Positions 35,567-45,426 of a stretch of 64,000 bases of DNA are shown one piece after another. The translations under genes and the position numbers were made by a program. Below the pieces are notes generated by a model. The model did not search any database and was not told where the DNA came from. It saw only the letters and a list, made by a program, of their open reading frames with translations. Origin of the DNA: Mangrovibacterium diazotrophicum (GTDB lineage Bacteria; Bacteroidota; Bacteroidia; Bacteroidales; Prolixibacteraceae); contig NZ_RAPN01000003.1 of NCBI RefSeq assembly GCF_003610535.1, forward strand, positions 186,001 through 250,000, in the 5' to 3' direction. Position 1 is the first letter of the stretch; each line of letters begins with the position of its first letter.

Positions 35567-36109
35567 ATGAATCATACAGAAAAGCATATTCCAGAACCGT
35601 TTCGCTTCAATGCATTTAAGCATCACCGTAACTTTCAGTTGATGGCTTTGGCCGATGCTTCCGAAGAATTGATTGACCAACAGCTGGCACCGGTTTGTAA
35701 TAACTATGTGGATGTTTACACCGGGGTGTTATCTCCTGCTGATATTTGCGCTGAGATTGAGATGCTCTTGAAAAAGATTTGTGTCTTTGAAAAGGACGAA
35801 TTTACGGGGTGGCTCCGAAGCAATCGTGGATATCAGGAGCTTCGTTTGTCGGACGATTCGCAATGGATTGTTCGGGAAGGAATCGATTCAGTTTGTTACA
35901 TTCATATTCACCCTGCACGCACCGGCGCTCATCATATTCGGTACAAAGGTTCTACTTTGAAAACAGTATTTCTTTTAAAAATGGCGGGGTTTGAGGCTCC
36001 TCAACTGGAAGACGTAAATCGCTTGCGTCAGCAAGTTGGCCTGTCGCCGGTTGCGCGATTGGCAGCTAAAAAGGGAATTCTGAAATGTTTCCAGGAGTTC
36101 TTTCGTTAA
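35567..36109 (+). CDS. Hypothetical protein, unrecognised
   Basis: A 180-residue soluble protein without signal peptide or membrane segment. It has a mixed alpha/beta composition; YIHIHPARTGAHHIRYKGSTLKTVFLLKMAG in the second half is striking for three or four histidines next to basic residues, which could bind a metal or a nucleic acid phosphate. The end (PVARLAAKKGILKCFQEFF) is a basic helix. I do not recognise the family. It lies between two terminators and is probably transcribed alone. Confidence 0.7.
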   Translation: MNHTEKHIPEPFRFNAFKHHRNFQLMALADASEELIDQQLAPVCNNYVDVYTGVLSPADICAEIEMLLKKICVFEKDEFTGWLRSNRGYQELRLSDDSQWIVREGIDSVCYIHIHPARTGAHHIRYKGSTLKTVFLLKMAGFEAPQLEDVNRLRQQVGLSPVARLAAKKGILKCFQEFFR

Positions 36110-36319
36110 GCATCGCAGGACTGACTTTTACTTGCCAATCACCAAAATTTCTGCTCCTCGTATTTTCCATGGTTGATCAGTGGAATTACTTTGCTGCTGG
36201 TCGGAGGTCGCTCTAAAGGTACCACGGAAACGGAAATCAAACAACATGAACCTTATTTTGCCTGTTAACCGTAAATAGAGTTGACTGGTTTTGGAAAACA
36301 ATCAATCGAACTGCGCTAT

Positions 36320-36610
36320 ATGATGACGATGATACCAATAAATGTTGAAAGTCATTCCGGTTACCAAACCGGCGAGTATCCGGTTTGGTTCTTTTGGAAC
36401 AAGGTGCGTTTTGTTGTAATTAAGATTACGGATCGATGGTACCAAATGGATGTGGCCGGCAAAGAAGCAGTGGCTAATTATTTTAAGATCTGCACCAAAA
36501 GCGGCTTGTATTTTATCATGAAGCACGACACGCAAACCGGCAAGTGGTACCTGGTGACGCCCGAGGATAAAGAAGGTTTATTCACCCTGCCTTATGACCG
36601 ATTGAATTAA
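36320..36610 (+). CDS. Small hypothetical protein
   Basis: A 96-residue protein from ATG 36320 (the frame opens at a TTG 13 codons earlier; ATGs at 36323 and 36329 are also possible). It is rich in aromatic residues (YPVWFFWNKVRFVVIKITDRWYQMD) and probably forms a small beta barrel or sheet. The 'v.f.w.g.r..V.ei.drW' pattern recalls small DUF6504-like proteins, but the match is loose. No membrane segment. Confidence 0.6.
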   Translation: MMTMIPINVESHSGYQTGEYPVWFFWNKVRFVVIKITDRWYQMDVAGKEAVANYFKICTKSGLYFIMKHDTQTGKWYLVTPEDKEGLFTLPYDRLN

Positions 36611-36613
36611 AAT

Positions 36614-36660
36614 GCAAAAAGAGACAGCGGCAAAGTCAACTTGCTGCTGTCTCTTTTTGC
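36614..36660. terminator. Bidirectional terminator before the oligopeptidase gene
   Basis: A perfect 15-bp stem (GCAAAAAGAGACAGC and its complement) has a 17-base loop. It serves convergent genes ending at 36610 and 36684. Confidence 0.88.
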
Positions 36661-36683
36661 AGTATCGTGTCGTTTCCCCGATT

Positions 36684-38861
36684 CTATTTTGTTGGATCTA
36701 CGCCAAATTGCCAAAGGAGGAATGAGTATTCGTCGGCTAATTGGTCGATATACTGGTCGAGTGTTGAGCCGATTCCATGCCCGGCTTTGTAATCCACCCT
36801 GAACAGAATCGGATTATTGCTGGATGTTGCTGCTTGCAGGCGGGCTGTCATCTTTGCCGAGTTCCATGGAGTGACCCTGGGATCGTTGATTCCGTGGGTA
36901 ATCAGCACAGCCGGGTATTCAACTCCGTCTTTCACATGATGATAAGCACTCATGGCCAGCAAGCCTTTGAATCCGTCTTCATCCTTAACGGTGCCAAATT
37001 CCTGGATGTTCGGGATGCCATTGGTGGTTGTTTCCATGCGGATGGCGTCGGAAAGGCCAACATTGATAATTGCCGCTTTAAACAAATCGGGTCGGTCCGT
37101 AATTGAGCGCCCGATTGTAATTCCGCCGGCACTTCCGCCTTGCCCGGCTAGCATTTTGCTTGATGTGTATCCATGTTCTACCAGGTATTCACCACAGGCG
37201 ATAAAGTCTTTCCATGTGTTGGGTTTGTTGAGCATTCGGCCGGCCATGTGCCAGTCTTTTCCGTATTCGCCACCACCGCGAATATGAGCCCATGCCCAAA
37301 CACCGCCCTGTTCGAGCCAGGCTATTATTCCCGGGCTGTAAAAGGAATTGTAAACCATTCCGTACGAGCCGTAGCCCTCAAGTAAAGTTGGGTTTTTACC
37401 GTTAAGTTTGATTCCCTTCTTGTGTAAAATAGAGAGTGGGACTAAGGTTCCATCCCAGCTTTTCGCCATTACTTCTTCGGCGACGTAGTCATCGGACGAA
37501 TCGTATTTTCCAGGTGGAATCAGGTCGGTTTTTTCGTAGGCTCTTGATGTTGGATCATAGCTAAACACTGATGGTCCCTGAACCCACGAAGATGTGCGAA
37601 CCAGTATCTTGTTAGTTGCAGGGGAGATTCCGACCAAATTAAGGGCTTTGTCTTCAATTTGAATGGTCTCAACTTTATCGGGGGCACTGTAATTTATCTG
37701 GAGCAGTTTATCTGTACCGGCGTCCGTCACCTCGACGAACAAAGCGGCGAACGAGGATGCGAGCGTACTGATTACCGATTTACTCTCGGGAACGATGACC
37801 TCTGCAGTTGCAATGTCCGGATTCTTCAACGAGGTTGAAATAATTTTGAAGCGAGGCGATTTGTGAGCCGACTGAAGATAAATGTCATCCAGGTGAACTG
37901 CGTAATCTGTGACTTCATCCTCCACGTCGCAAATTTTTGCCCACGGAATATCCGACTTTAGTAGCGTGTTAACTGGCGCGGTGTATAGCGTAAGCTCGTT
38001 TGAGTCGCCGTGTTTGATTTTAACAACGGCATAATCAGAGTTCGGAGCCAGGTAGATACTGGGGAAGTCCACATCGCTAAGTTCCATTTTATCCGAAAGC
38101 TCGTATCCGGCTATGACCTGGTCACTATTGGCGTCCGTGTTTAATTGGTGGAAATAGACTTTTGTTTTTTTGTAGATTTCTGTTTCGGGGGCGTCAGCAG
38201 CCAGTAATTGTCGTCGACTGTAGAAAAATCCACTGTCGTCGGGAAGCCAGAAAGGGCGGTTGTAAGCAGTTTCAATCCGATCGATGGTTTCCGGAAGCGC
38301 TTTGCCGGTTGACACATCCAGAATATGGTAGACTGTTTCTTCAGACCCGCTTTTGGCAAGTCCGTACACCAGGTAGTTTCCGTCGGGTGAAGGCGTGTAG
38401 TCGGCAATAGAATAGTGGTCGCCTTCGCTGGTACTCAGCAGACTGGGGTCAACCAAGAGTTTGTCTTCGCCCTGGCCGTCTCTCAGGTATAATTTCAAAA
38501 GACTTTCGCCTGATATTCGTTTCAGGAAAAACAGTTTCCCGTTTTCCAGCATGCGGTATCCACCGGAGCTGTAGGGTTTGCCGGAATAGAGTTCGTGCAG
38601 GCGTTCTCTTAATTGTTCTCTGCCTGGCAAGGTATCCAAAATAGACGCGGCATAATCCGCTTGTCCTTTTATCCACGCCTGAACTTCGGGGGCGTCCAGG
38701 TTTTCCATGTAGCGGTAGGGGTCCTCAACTTTTACGCCCCAATACTCGTCTTCAACATTATCGATTTTAGCAACAGGAGGAATTTGACCGAAGGCTTGGC
38801 TGATCTGAAAGAACATTAAAGAAACCAGGGGCAAACAAGGGAAAAGTAAACGTCGTTTCAT
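36684..38861 (-). CDS. Secreted prolyl oligopeptidase (S9A)
   Basis: A 725-residue serine peptidase that cleaves short peptides after proline. It has a signal peptide (MKRRLLFPCLPLVSLMFFQISQAFG), so it is exported to the periplasm. The N-terminal beta-propeller (DEYWGVKVEDPYRYMENLDAPEVQAWI and the following repeats) is followed by the catalytic alpha/beta-hydrolase domain. The nucleophile is in GGSAGGI, the aspartate in HGINDPRV, and the histidine in KAGHGIG. The frame is open 14 codons upstream, but ATG 38861 gives the proper signal. It stands alone. Confidence 0.95.
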   Translation of the reverse strand: MKRRLLFPCLPLVSLMFFQISQAFGQIPPVAKIDNVEDEYWGVKVEDPYRYMENLDAPEVQAWIKGQADYAASILDTLPGREQLRERLHELYSGKPYSSGGYRMLENGKLFFLKRISGESLLKLYLRDGQGEDKLLVDPSLLSTSEGDHYSIADYTPSPDGNYLVYGLAKSGSEETVYHILDVSTGKALPETIDRIETAYNRPFWLPDDSGFFYSRRQLLAADAPETEIYKKTKVYFHQLNTDANSDQVIAGYELSDKMELSDVDFPSIYLAPNSDYAVVKIKHGDSNELTLYTAPVNTLLKSDIPWAKICDVEDEVTDYAVHLDDIYLQSAHKSPRFKIISTSLKNPDIATAEVIVPESKSVISTLASSFAALFVEVTDAGTDKLLQINYSAPDKVETIQIEDKALNLVGISPATNKILVRTSSWVQGPSVFSYDPTSRAYEKTDLIPPGKYDSSDDYVAEEVMAKSWDGTLVPLSILHKKGIKLNGKNPTLLEGYGSYGMVYNSFYSPGIIAWLEQGGVWAWAHIRGGGEYGKDWHMAGRMLNKPNTWKDFIACGEYLVEHGYTSSKMLAGQGGSAGGITIGRSITDRPDLFKAAIINVGLSDAIRMETTTNGIPNIQEFGTVKDEDGFKGLLAMSAYHHVKDGVEYPAVLITHGINDPRVTPWNSAKMTARLQAATSSNNPILFRVDYKAGHGIGSTLDQYIDQLADEYSFLLWQFGVDPTK

Positions 38862-39081
38862 AAGAAATTTTGAAAAGGTCGGAAAGAGCCGGTTGGACGG
38901 CAAGCAAAATGCATTGTTCGATTTAATGCATCAGGCACAGAGGTTTTCACAAGGTATGAACTTGAGACAGAGCTTTTTCATACAGGGAAAACGTCAAAAG
39001 CGAAAATATGTTTAGAAAAATCCGACTTTCTTTCGCAAAATTTCAGATGTAACTATTTAGTAAATAGGCGAAAATCCCGCA

Positions 39082-40539
39082 CTATTGATGCTCGATATCA
39101 ACCAGTAGTTGCTCGATGGTTTTAATGGCCTGGCTTTGGCTGCATGAAAAATTATTCAGGAGAATGGCGAAAAGCACAGTTCGTTTGCTTTGTGTTTTTA
39201 GTTGGCCGGCAAATGACCGAACCCGAGTCATGCTGCCGCTTTTAGCCCGGAGTGCCTGCCTGGGGAAATTGTTTTGGTTGAAGTACCAAAGTGTTCCGTT
39301 GGGGACAGTTGGCAGGCTGTTGAAAAAAGCTTCACTGTTGACACTTTCGTTTTTCATGTAGTTCAGCATAAAAACCATCTGTTTGGCCGAAATGGTGTTG
39401 AAACGAGACAGGCCGCTTCCGTCTTCCATAAACAAACCTTTGGTGTCCATGCCTTTTTGTTTCCAAAATTCGGTGACCAAATCAATCCCGGTTTCGGTTG
39501 TCCCAAGTCCCGTTGTTACATAGGCCATGTGTTTCAAAAAATGCTCAGCAAAAAGATTGACACTCTCGTGATTTGTGACGTCGATAATTTGAGAAAGTCG
39601 AGGCGACTTGATCGTTGACACCGTAACGAGGCCTTCCGGTTTTTCAACAATGTCGCAACGAACTTCGCCCGACATATCGATTTGTTTTAAAGCCAGTTCC
39701 TGCATCAGTTGAGTACCGACCAAAAGCGGAGGGTCCGGAATTGAAGCCTTCACAGCAAAGTCAGTCCTGTCTTTAGGAATGGTGCCGCGAATAACGCGTT
39801 TGGTATCAAGCGGGCTTCCAAAAACGTAGGCCTGATCCCGGTTTTCGTCCGACGAAAGTACCCGGTTGTCAAAGTCCACGTTGGGCAGAACCGGGAGTGT
39901 GTATTCAATTCGGGTTTGTTCTCCGGCTGTCGCTGGCGACGAGAAATGAATGACATAGGTATTGTCGTAAGCACTCAACCCAAAAACGCCGGCCCCGTAA
40001 TAGTTCCCCATGTCTTCCCAGATCCAGGTTGCGGGAATACTTTGGTCATCATACACCGAGGAATCAATGATCAGGTTGCCGGTAATGTGTTTGATGCCCA
40101 GTTTTTCAATGACTTCAGCCCAGTGCCCAACGAAGTTTTGATAGGGTTTGTAGTCCTTGAAATATTTCGAGCCCAACGCCGGATCACCTCCTGCAACGAT
40201 CACTAAATCACCATTCAGTGTGTCGCCACTTAGTTTACCGATGTAGGCCAGTTTGGTCTCAAATTGATAATCGGCTCCTAAAAGTTCCAATGCAGTGCTG
40301 GTGGTTATTAATTTGAGTATTGACGCTGGCGCCATGCTTAGTTGCGGTGTGGAAGCTCCCAGTAATTCTCCCGTTTTGGCATCGATGGCATAAAAACCGA
40401 TGCTGGCTTGATCCAGCACACTTGTTTTGCTCCACTCGTCGAAAATGTGTTGAACGCTTTCTTTTTCCTGTGCTGTTACAAATGTTGGTAAAAGACAAAT
40501 CAATAGCGCCAGTAGGGCCAATCGGGGGTATTGTTTCAT
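39082..40539 (-). CDS. dacB: D-alanyl-D-alanine carboxypeptidase/endopeptidase (PBP4, S13)
   Basis: A 485-residue periplasmic penicillin-binding protein that trims or cuts peptidoglycan crosslinks. It has a signal peptide ending VTAQ. The active-site SxxK is S73-I-L-K76; the second motif is GSGLSRFN (SxN); the third is KSGSM (KTG-type). The large insertion between motifs is as in PBP4. Gene stands alone, divergent from the PepSY-like gene. Confidence 0.93.
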   Translation of the reverse strand: MKQYPRLALLALLICLLPTFVTAQEKESVQHIFDEWSKTSVLDQASIGFYAIDAKTGELLGASTPQLSMAPASILKLITTSTALELLGADYQFETKLAYIGKLSGDTLNGDLVIVAGGDPALGSKYFKDYKPYQNFVGHWAEVIEKLGIKHITGNLIIDSSVYDDQSIPATWIWEDMGNYYGAGVFGLSAYDNTYVIHFSSPATAGEQTRIEYTLPVLPNVDFDNRVLSSDENRDQAYVFGSPLDTKRVIRGTIPKDRTDFAVKASIPDPPLLVGTQLMQELALKQIDMSGEVRCDIVEKPEGLVTVSTIKSPRLSQIIDVTNHESVNLFAEHFLKHMAYVTTGLGTTETGIDLVTEFWKQKGMDTKGLFMEDGSGLSRFNTISAKQMVFMLNYMKNESVNSEAFFNSLPTVPNGTLWYFNQNNFPRQALRAKSGSMTRVRSFAGQLKTQSKRTVLFAILLNNFSCSQSQAIKTIEQLLVDIEHQ

Positions 40540-40846
40540 GGTATGTTTGTTTTTCGATTCTCAAAAATAATGGAATGAACGAGACTGCCTCGCTTCGAAG
40601 CTGGTGTAATTAAGCTGAAAGTTCCTTTTTCGTAGAAAATTTCTACATCAATAACGTGGAATCTACATCATTTTGAGAAAATATTTTAGCTGTGCCAAAC
40701 TTGATGTTTGTTCTCAAGTGATTGTTTGTAAGTGTTTTTGGTTGGGTTTCGGATTTGCGTGTCCGCTTTTGGCACGTTTTTCCGATAATAGATTACCAGC
40801 GAACGATAAACAATCAAATTTTCAAACACAATTAAAATTTTAAGTC
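40540..40846. promoter_or_regulatory. Divergent control region with palindrome, repeats and possible sigma-54 -24 box
   Basis: A perfect 15-base palindrome (GTAGAAA-A-TTTCTAC, 40632-40646) overlaps the first of two TCTACATCA copies spaced exactly 20 bases apart (40642 and 40662). About 100 bases downstream, TTGGCACG (40769-40776) matches the sigma-54 -24 element, but the -12 box reads CG where GC is expected. This layout, distal repeats plus a -24 site, fits an enhancer-dependent promoter for the PepSY-like gene, whose neighbour encodes a sigma-54 activator. Confidence 0.4.
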
Positions 40847-41176
40847 ATGAGAAAGACAATTTTATTTTCAGTAGCAGCGGTAACACTTAGTTTAATGGCT
40901 CCTCAATTCGCAGGTGCGAAAACAAATGATAAAGCCATCACTTCAGTTGAAGTAATGACACAGGATGTCACTTACCAGGAAATTGAAACAACGGCCTTAC
41001 CGGAGGCTATTAACACAGCCCTGTCGTCGAAATATTCAGGTTACAGCCTTGATAAAGCCTGGAAAGGTGACGACGGATCTTACAAAGTAGCAATCAGCAG
41101 CGGAGATATGAAATATGATCTTTTCTACACAGAAGCGGGAGAGTTAGTTAAAGTTGAGAAACCAACGGTCGAGTAA
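40847..41176 (+). CDS. PepSY-like small periplasmic protein
   Basis: A 109-residue protein with signal peptide (MRKTILFSVAAVTLSLMAPQFAGA, cleavage after Ala24). The mature part has 'ALPEAINTALSSKYSGYSLDKAWKGDDGSYKVAISSGDMKYDLFYTEAGELVK', the single PepSY-like fold seen in small secreted Bacteroidota proteins. Often regulated by two-component systems; here a sigma-54 response regulator gene follows 197 bases downstream. Function unknown. Confidence 0.82.
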   Translation: MRKTILFSVAAVTLSLMAPQFAGAKTNDKAITSVEVMTQDVTYQEIETTALPEAINTALSSKYSGYSLDKAWKGDDGSYKVAISSGDMKYDLFYTEAGELVKVEKPTVE

Positions 41177-41373
41177 TGATTCACCACGCTTGAAACTCAC
41201 CGAAGAATTTAACCGACAAACGTTTTTTCAGGGTGTGAGTTTTCAGAAAGCAGGACAACCTCTGCAACGCTATTCAGCGGGCAGAGGTTCTGTGCGTTCT
41301 GCCGGTTCGTACCATGTTTAACTTTTAAATGCCAATAAGCCAATGCGAAATACTTTGCCGAAATAAAACGCGT

Positions 41374-42726
41374 ATGAATAAAATCTTGATCGTTGATGAT
41401 GATATTGCTTTCGGCCAAATGTTGCAGAACTATTTGACCCGAAACCAATTTAAGGTGAAAATCCTGCATTCACCTGGAGAAGTACAACAGCATATCCGAA
41501 AGAATTTTTACGATTTGGTGCTGACTGACTTGCGTATGCCCGATTTTAGCGGTATGGATATTATTCGAATTATCAGGCAAGAGTCGATGAAAACCAAGAT
41601 CATTATGATGACCGGTTATGCGGATATTACCACCGCCATACAATCCATTAAGCAAGGAGCTTACAATTATATTCCCAAACCTTTCCAGCCTCAGGAGCTC
41701 ATGAATATGATTCGCGAGGCGTTGAGTTCAGGTTTGAGCAAAACATCAATTAAAAAGAATCCTACTGACAATAACTCTCTGCCTGATTTTTTCGAAGGAA
41801 AAAGCAAGCCATCGAAACGTCTGAATAAGCACATTGATTTGGTTGCCCCCACGCCCATGTCGGTATTGATTTTGGGTGAAAGCGGTACGGGTAAAGAATA
41901 TGTTGCCCGCTCTATTCATCAAAAAAGCAAAAGGGCAGAGCAGCCTTTTGTTGCTGTCGATTGTGGTGCCATTCCGAAAGAGTTGGTAGCCAGCGAATTT
42001 TTTGGTCATGTAAAAGGTTCGTTCACCGGCGCTGCAACCGATAAAACCGGCTACTTTGAGTCGGCAAACGGCGGGACGCTCTTTTTGGATGAAGTGGGGA
42101 ATCTCTCGTACAACACACAGATCCAATTGCTCCGTGCCCTGCAGGAGCGCAAAGTGAAACCGGTTGGTAGTTCGAAGGAAGTACCCGTTGATGTGCGAAT
42201 TATCGCGGCCACTAACGAAGATCTGAAATCGGCCCAACAGGACGGGCGGTTTCGGGAGGATTTGTACCACCGGTTAAATGAATTTCAGATCGATGTGCCA
42301 TCCCTCCATGAGCGCAAAGAAGATGTGATGGCGTTTGCCCGGTTCTTCCTGGACCAGGCGAATGCTTATTTATCGCGTAATGTGGCGGGATTTGAGCCTG
42401 ACGTTGAGGCGGCCTTTGAACGTTATAGCTGGCCCGGTAATTTGCGCGAGATGAAAAATGTGATCAAACGGGCTGTGCTGCTGGTGCCCGGCGAGCAGAT
42501 TACCTTGAATGAGATCCCGGAGGAGCTTTATCAGATCTCCGGCAAGGAAGATAAATTCACCTTGTACAGCGAAACAAACGAGATAACCTTGATTGAGAAA
42601 GCACTGGAAAAGGCGGATTATAACAAAAGCAAAGCGGCCCGAATATTGAAAATCGACCGCAAAACACTCTATAATAAGTTGAAGTTGTACCGGATTGAGT
42701 TACCGGAAAAACAGAACGGCAACTAA
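41374..42726 (+). CDS. Sigma-54-dependent response regulator (NtrC family)
   Basis: A 450-residue transcriptional activator. The receiver domain (1-120) has phosphoacceptor Asp52 (YDLVLTDLRMPD) and acidic pocket VDDD. The AAA+ domain has Walker A GESGTGKE (168-175) and the sigma-54-contacting loop as GSFTGA (215-220), a common variant of GAFTGA. The C-terminal Fis-type helix-turn-helix reads KSKAARILKIDRKTLYNKLKLY. No histidine kinase gene is adjacent. The frame is open 15 codons earlier but ATG 41374 begins the receiver domain exactly. Confidence 0.96.
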   Translation: MNKILIVDDDIAFGQMLQNYLTRNQFKVKILHSPGEVQQHIRKNFYDLVLTDLRMPDFSGMDIIRIIRQESMKTKIIMMTGYADITTAIQSIKQGAYNYIPKPFQPQELMNMIREALSSGLSKTSIKKNPTDNNSLPDFFEGKSKPSKRLNKHIDLVAPTPMSVLILGESGTGKEYVARSIHQKSKRAEQPFVAVDCGAIPKELVASEFFGHVKGSFTGAATDKTGYFESANGGTLFLDEVGNLSYNTQIQLLRALQERKVKPVGSSKEVPVDVRIIAATNEDLKSAQQDGRFREDLYHRLNEFQIDVPSLHERKEDVMAFARFFLDQANAYLSRNVAGFEPDVEAAFERYSWPGNLREMKNVIKRAVLLVPGEQITLNEIPEELYQISGKEDKFTLYSETNEITLIEKALEKADYNKSKAARILKIDRKTLYNKLKLYRIELPEKQNGN

Positions 42727-42756
42727 TCGGATTTGGCTATTCCCGAAAGCTCATCG

Positions 42757-43092
42757 CTACAGGTGATGTTGTTTAATGTGCTCGAGTACCGTTTTGATTT
42801 CGGCATGAGCTAGTCTGCCGAACTCAAAAAATCGGGAATCGCTGATTTCGGGATCGCCTACACGTTCCAGTGGCACCAGAAGTGTCGTAATTTTTGTGGC
42901 CTGGATTTGTCGGAAGGTCGTCAGCATTTTGTGAGCGATTTCACAAGCTTCGTTTCGATTGTTCGCATCGAGCTGTTGTTTGAATGAACTGGCGTTCTGC
43001 TCAGCTGATTCAACGAACATTTTCAAAAGCTTGGCTTGATCCGATTTTTCCGGTCCTGCAAAAGCAAGCAGTTGGTCGATTGAATATTGCAT
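42757..43092 (-). CDS. HPt (histidine phosphotransfer) domain protein
   Basis: A 111-residue helical protein with the HPt motif EIAHKMLTTFRQIQA, His54 being the phosphoacceptor. Free-standing HPt proteins relay phosphate between hybrid kinases and response regulators. It converges on the sigma-54 response regulator gene, ending only 30 bases away, so it may be the relay for that regulator; this is inference. The usual K/R and G after the histidine (HxLKGxxxxxG) are replaced here (HKMLTTFRQIQA), so the motif is degenerate apart from the histidine. Confidence 0.8.
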   Translation of the reverse strand: MQYSIDQLLAFAGPEKSDQAKLLKMFVESAEQNASSFKQQLDANNRNEACEIAHKMLTTFRQIQATKITTLLVPLERVGDPEISDSRFFEFGRLAHAEIKTVLEHIKQHHL

Positions 43093-43379
43093 ATTGTTCC
43101 TTCCTTTTTGTCAAATTGATAGTCTCATGGGCAATGTTCCGGATAAAACTGTCGCTTTCGTTATTTTTTCACCCGGTTTCAGCAGCGGTTTCTTACACTT
43201 GTTCAACCGCGGTTTTTGCTAAAAAGCACATAAGCTTAAAAAACGATTATTTTGCTGTGTAAATATTTGTTAAATAATTAGTTAGCTGCTTGTTTTCTTC
43301 CGATTATACAAAACCTAAACTTCCAAAATGAAGTAGATAAACAATGAGAAACTAATTTACAAACTTTAAATGGGACGTT

Positions 43380-43745
43380 ATGAAAGGTAATACGAGCTTA
43401 TTAAAAATTTACATTTCGGCTTCCGACATGATCGGCAAAAATTTGTTGTACGAAGAAATTGTTCGGGAAGCCCGCGATTTTGGATTGGGCGGTGCCACTG
43501 TCTTCCGCGGTATCTTGTCGTTTGGCGCCAGTCACTCTGTTCACAGCGTTAAAATGGTCTTCCCAACGAACCAGGTTCCGGTAGCGATTGAAGTTGTGGA
43601 TGAGGAATCAAAAATTGAAGCGTTCGCCGCTAAAGTGAAAACCCTGCTCGACAAGTCGGAAAAGGGCGCTTTGGTGACAATTCAACATCTTGAAGTATTG
43701 GAATATAGACGGGGCAAAAAGTACAACGAGTTTGCCAACTTTTAA
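43380..43745 (+). CDS. DUF190 (PII-like) protein
   Basis: A 121-residue protein with the pattern LKIYISASDMIGKNLLYEEIVREARDFGLGGATVFRGILSFGASHSVHSVKM, typical of DUF190, a PII-related fold of unknown function. It may bind a nucleotide. It ends in a Lys/Asn-rich tail (RRGKKYNEFANF). It has an AT-rich 5' region and precedes eno on the same strand, 163 bases away. Confidence 0.9.
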   Translation: MKGNTSLLKIYISASDMIGKNLLYEEIVREARDFGLGGATVFRGILSFGASHSVHSVKMVFPTNQVPVAIEVVDEESKIEAFAAKVKTLLDKSEKGALVTIQHLEVLEYRRGKKYNEFANF

Positions 43746-43825
43746 AGTGGATTTTGGTTCATGAATTCGGGTTAAATTAAAGTTATTCCTTAGCGACCGA
43801 CTCAAGGAAAATGTAGGGGATTTAT

Positions 43826-43833
43826 TATATTTG
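43826..43833 (+). promoter_or_regulatory. Candidate -7 box of eno
   Basis: TATATTTG matches TAnnTTTG; no clear -33 TTG. It lies 76 bases before the eno ATG. Confidence 0.4.
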
Positions 43834-43905
43834 TTGCGGCTTTTAAAAAAGCTGACTTTAATCAGTCTTATAAGGTTATATATTAAGTTTAATTCAAAAC
43901 CATAA

Positions 43906-45210
<1,305 letters not shown>

Positions 45211-45233
45211 TTCTGAATACACGATAAATTTGA

Positions 45234-45272
45234 AAAGCCGCTTCCGAAAGGAAAGCGGCTTTTTGTTTTGTT
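45234..45272 (+). terminator. Terminator of eno
   Basis: AAAGCCGCTTCC-GAAA-GGAAAGCGGCTTT (stem with one bulged base and a GAAA loop) is followed by five T residues, GT and more Ts. Confidence 0.88.
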
Positions 45273-45426
45273 GGGAGTTTGAAAGCCAGTCGTTCAAAAT
45301 CCTCCGATTGTAAAAAAGAGGTGGATTAATAAAAATTTACAATTTACAGGTAGGGAGAAAGGCCGTTTTGAAAGGATAAAATCGAACAGCTCGATGTTCG
45401 AAACAGAAAATTTCAAAACAGATATC

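Noticed and set aside
42984-43262. 92-codon plus-strand frame opposite the HPt gene
   Set aside because: Overlaps the HPt gene antisense; no plausible fold.
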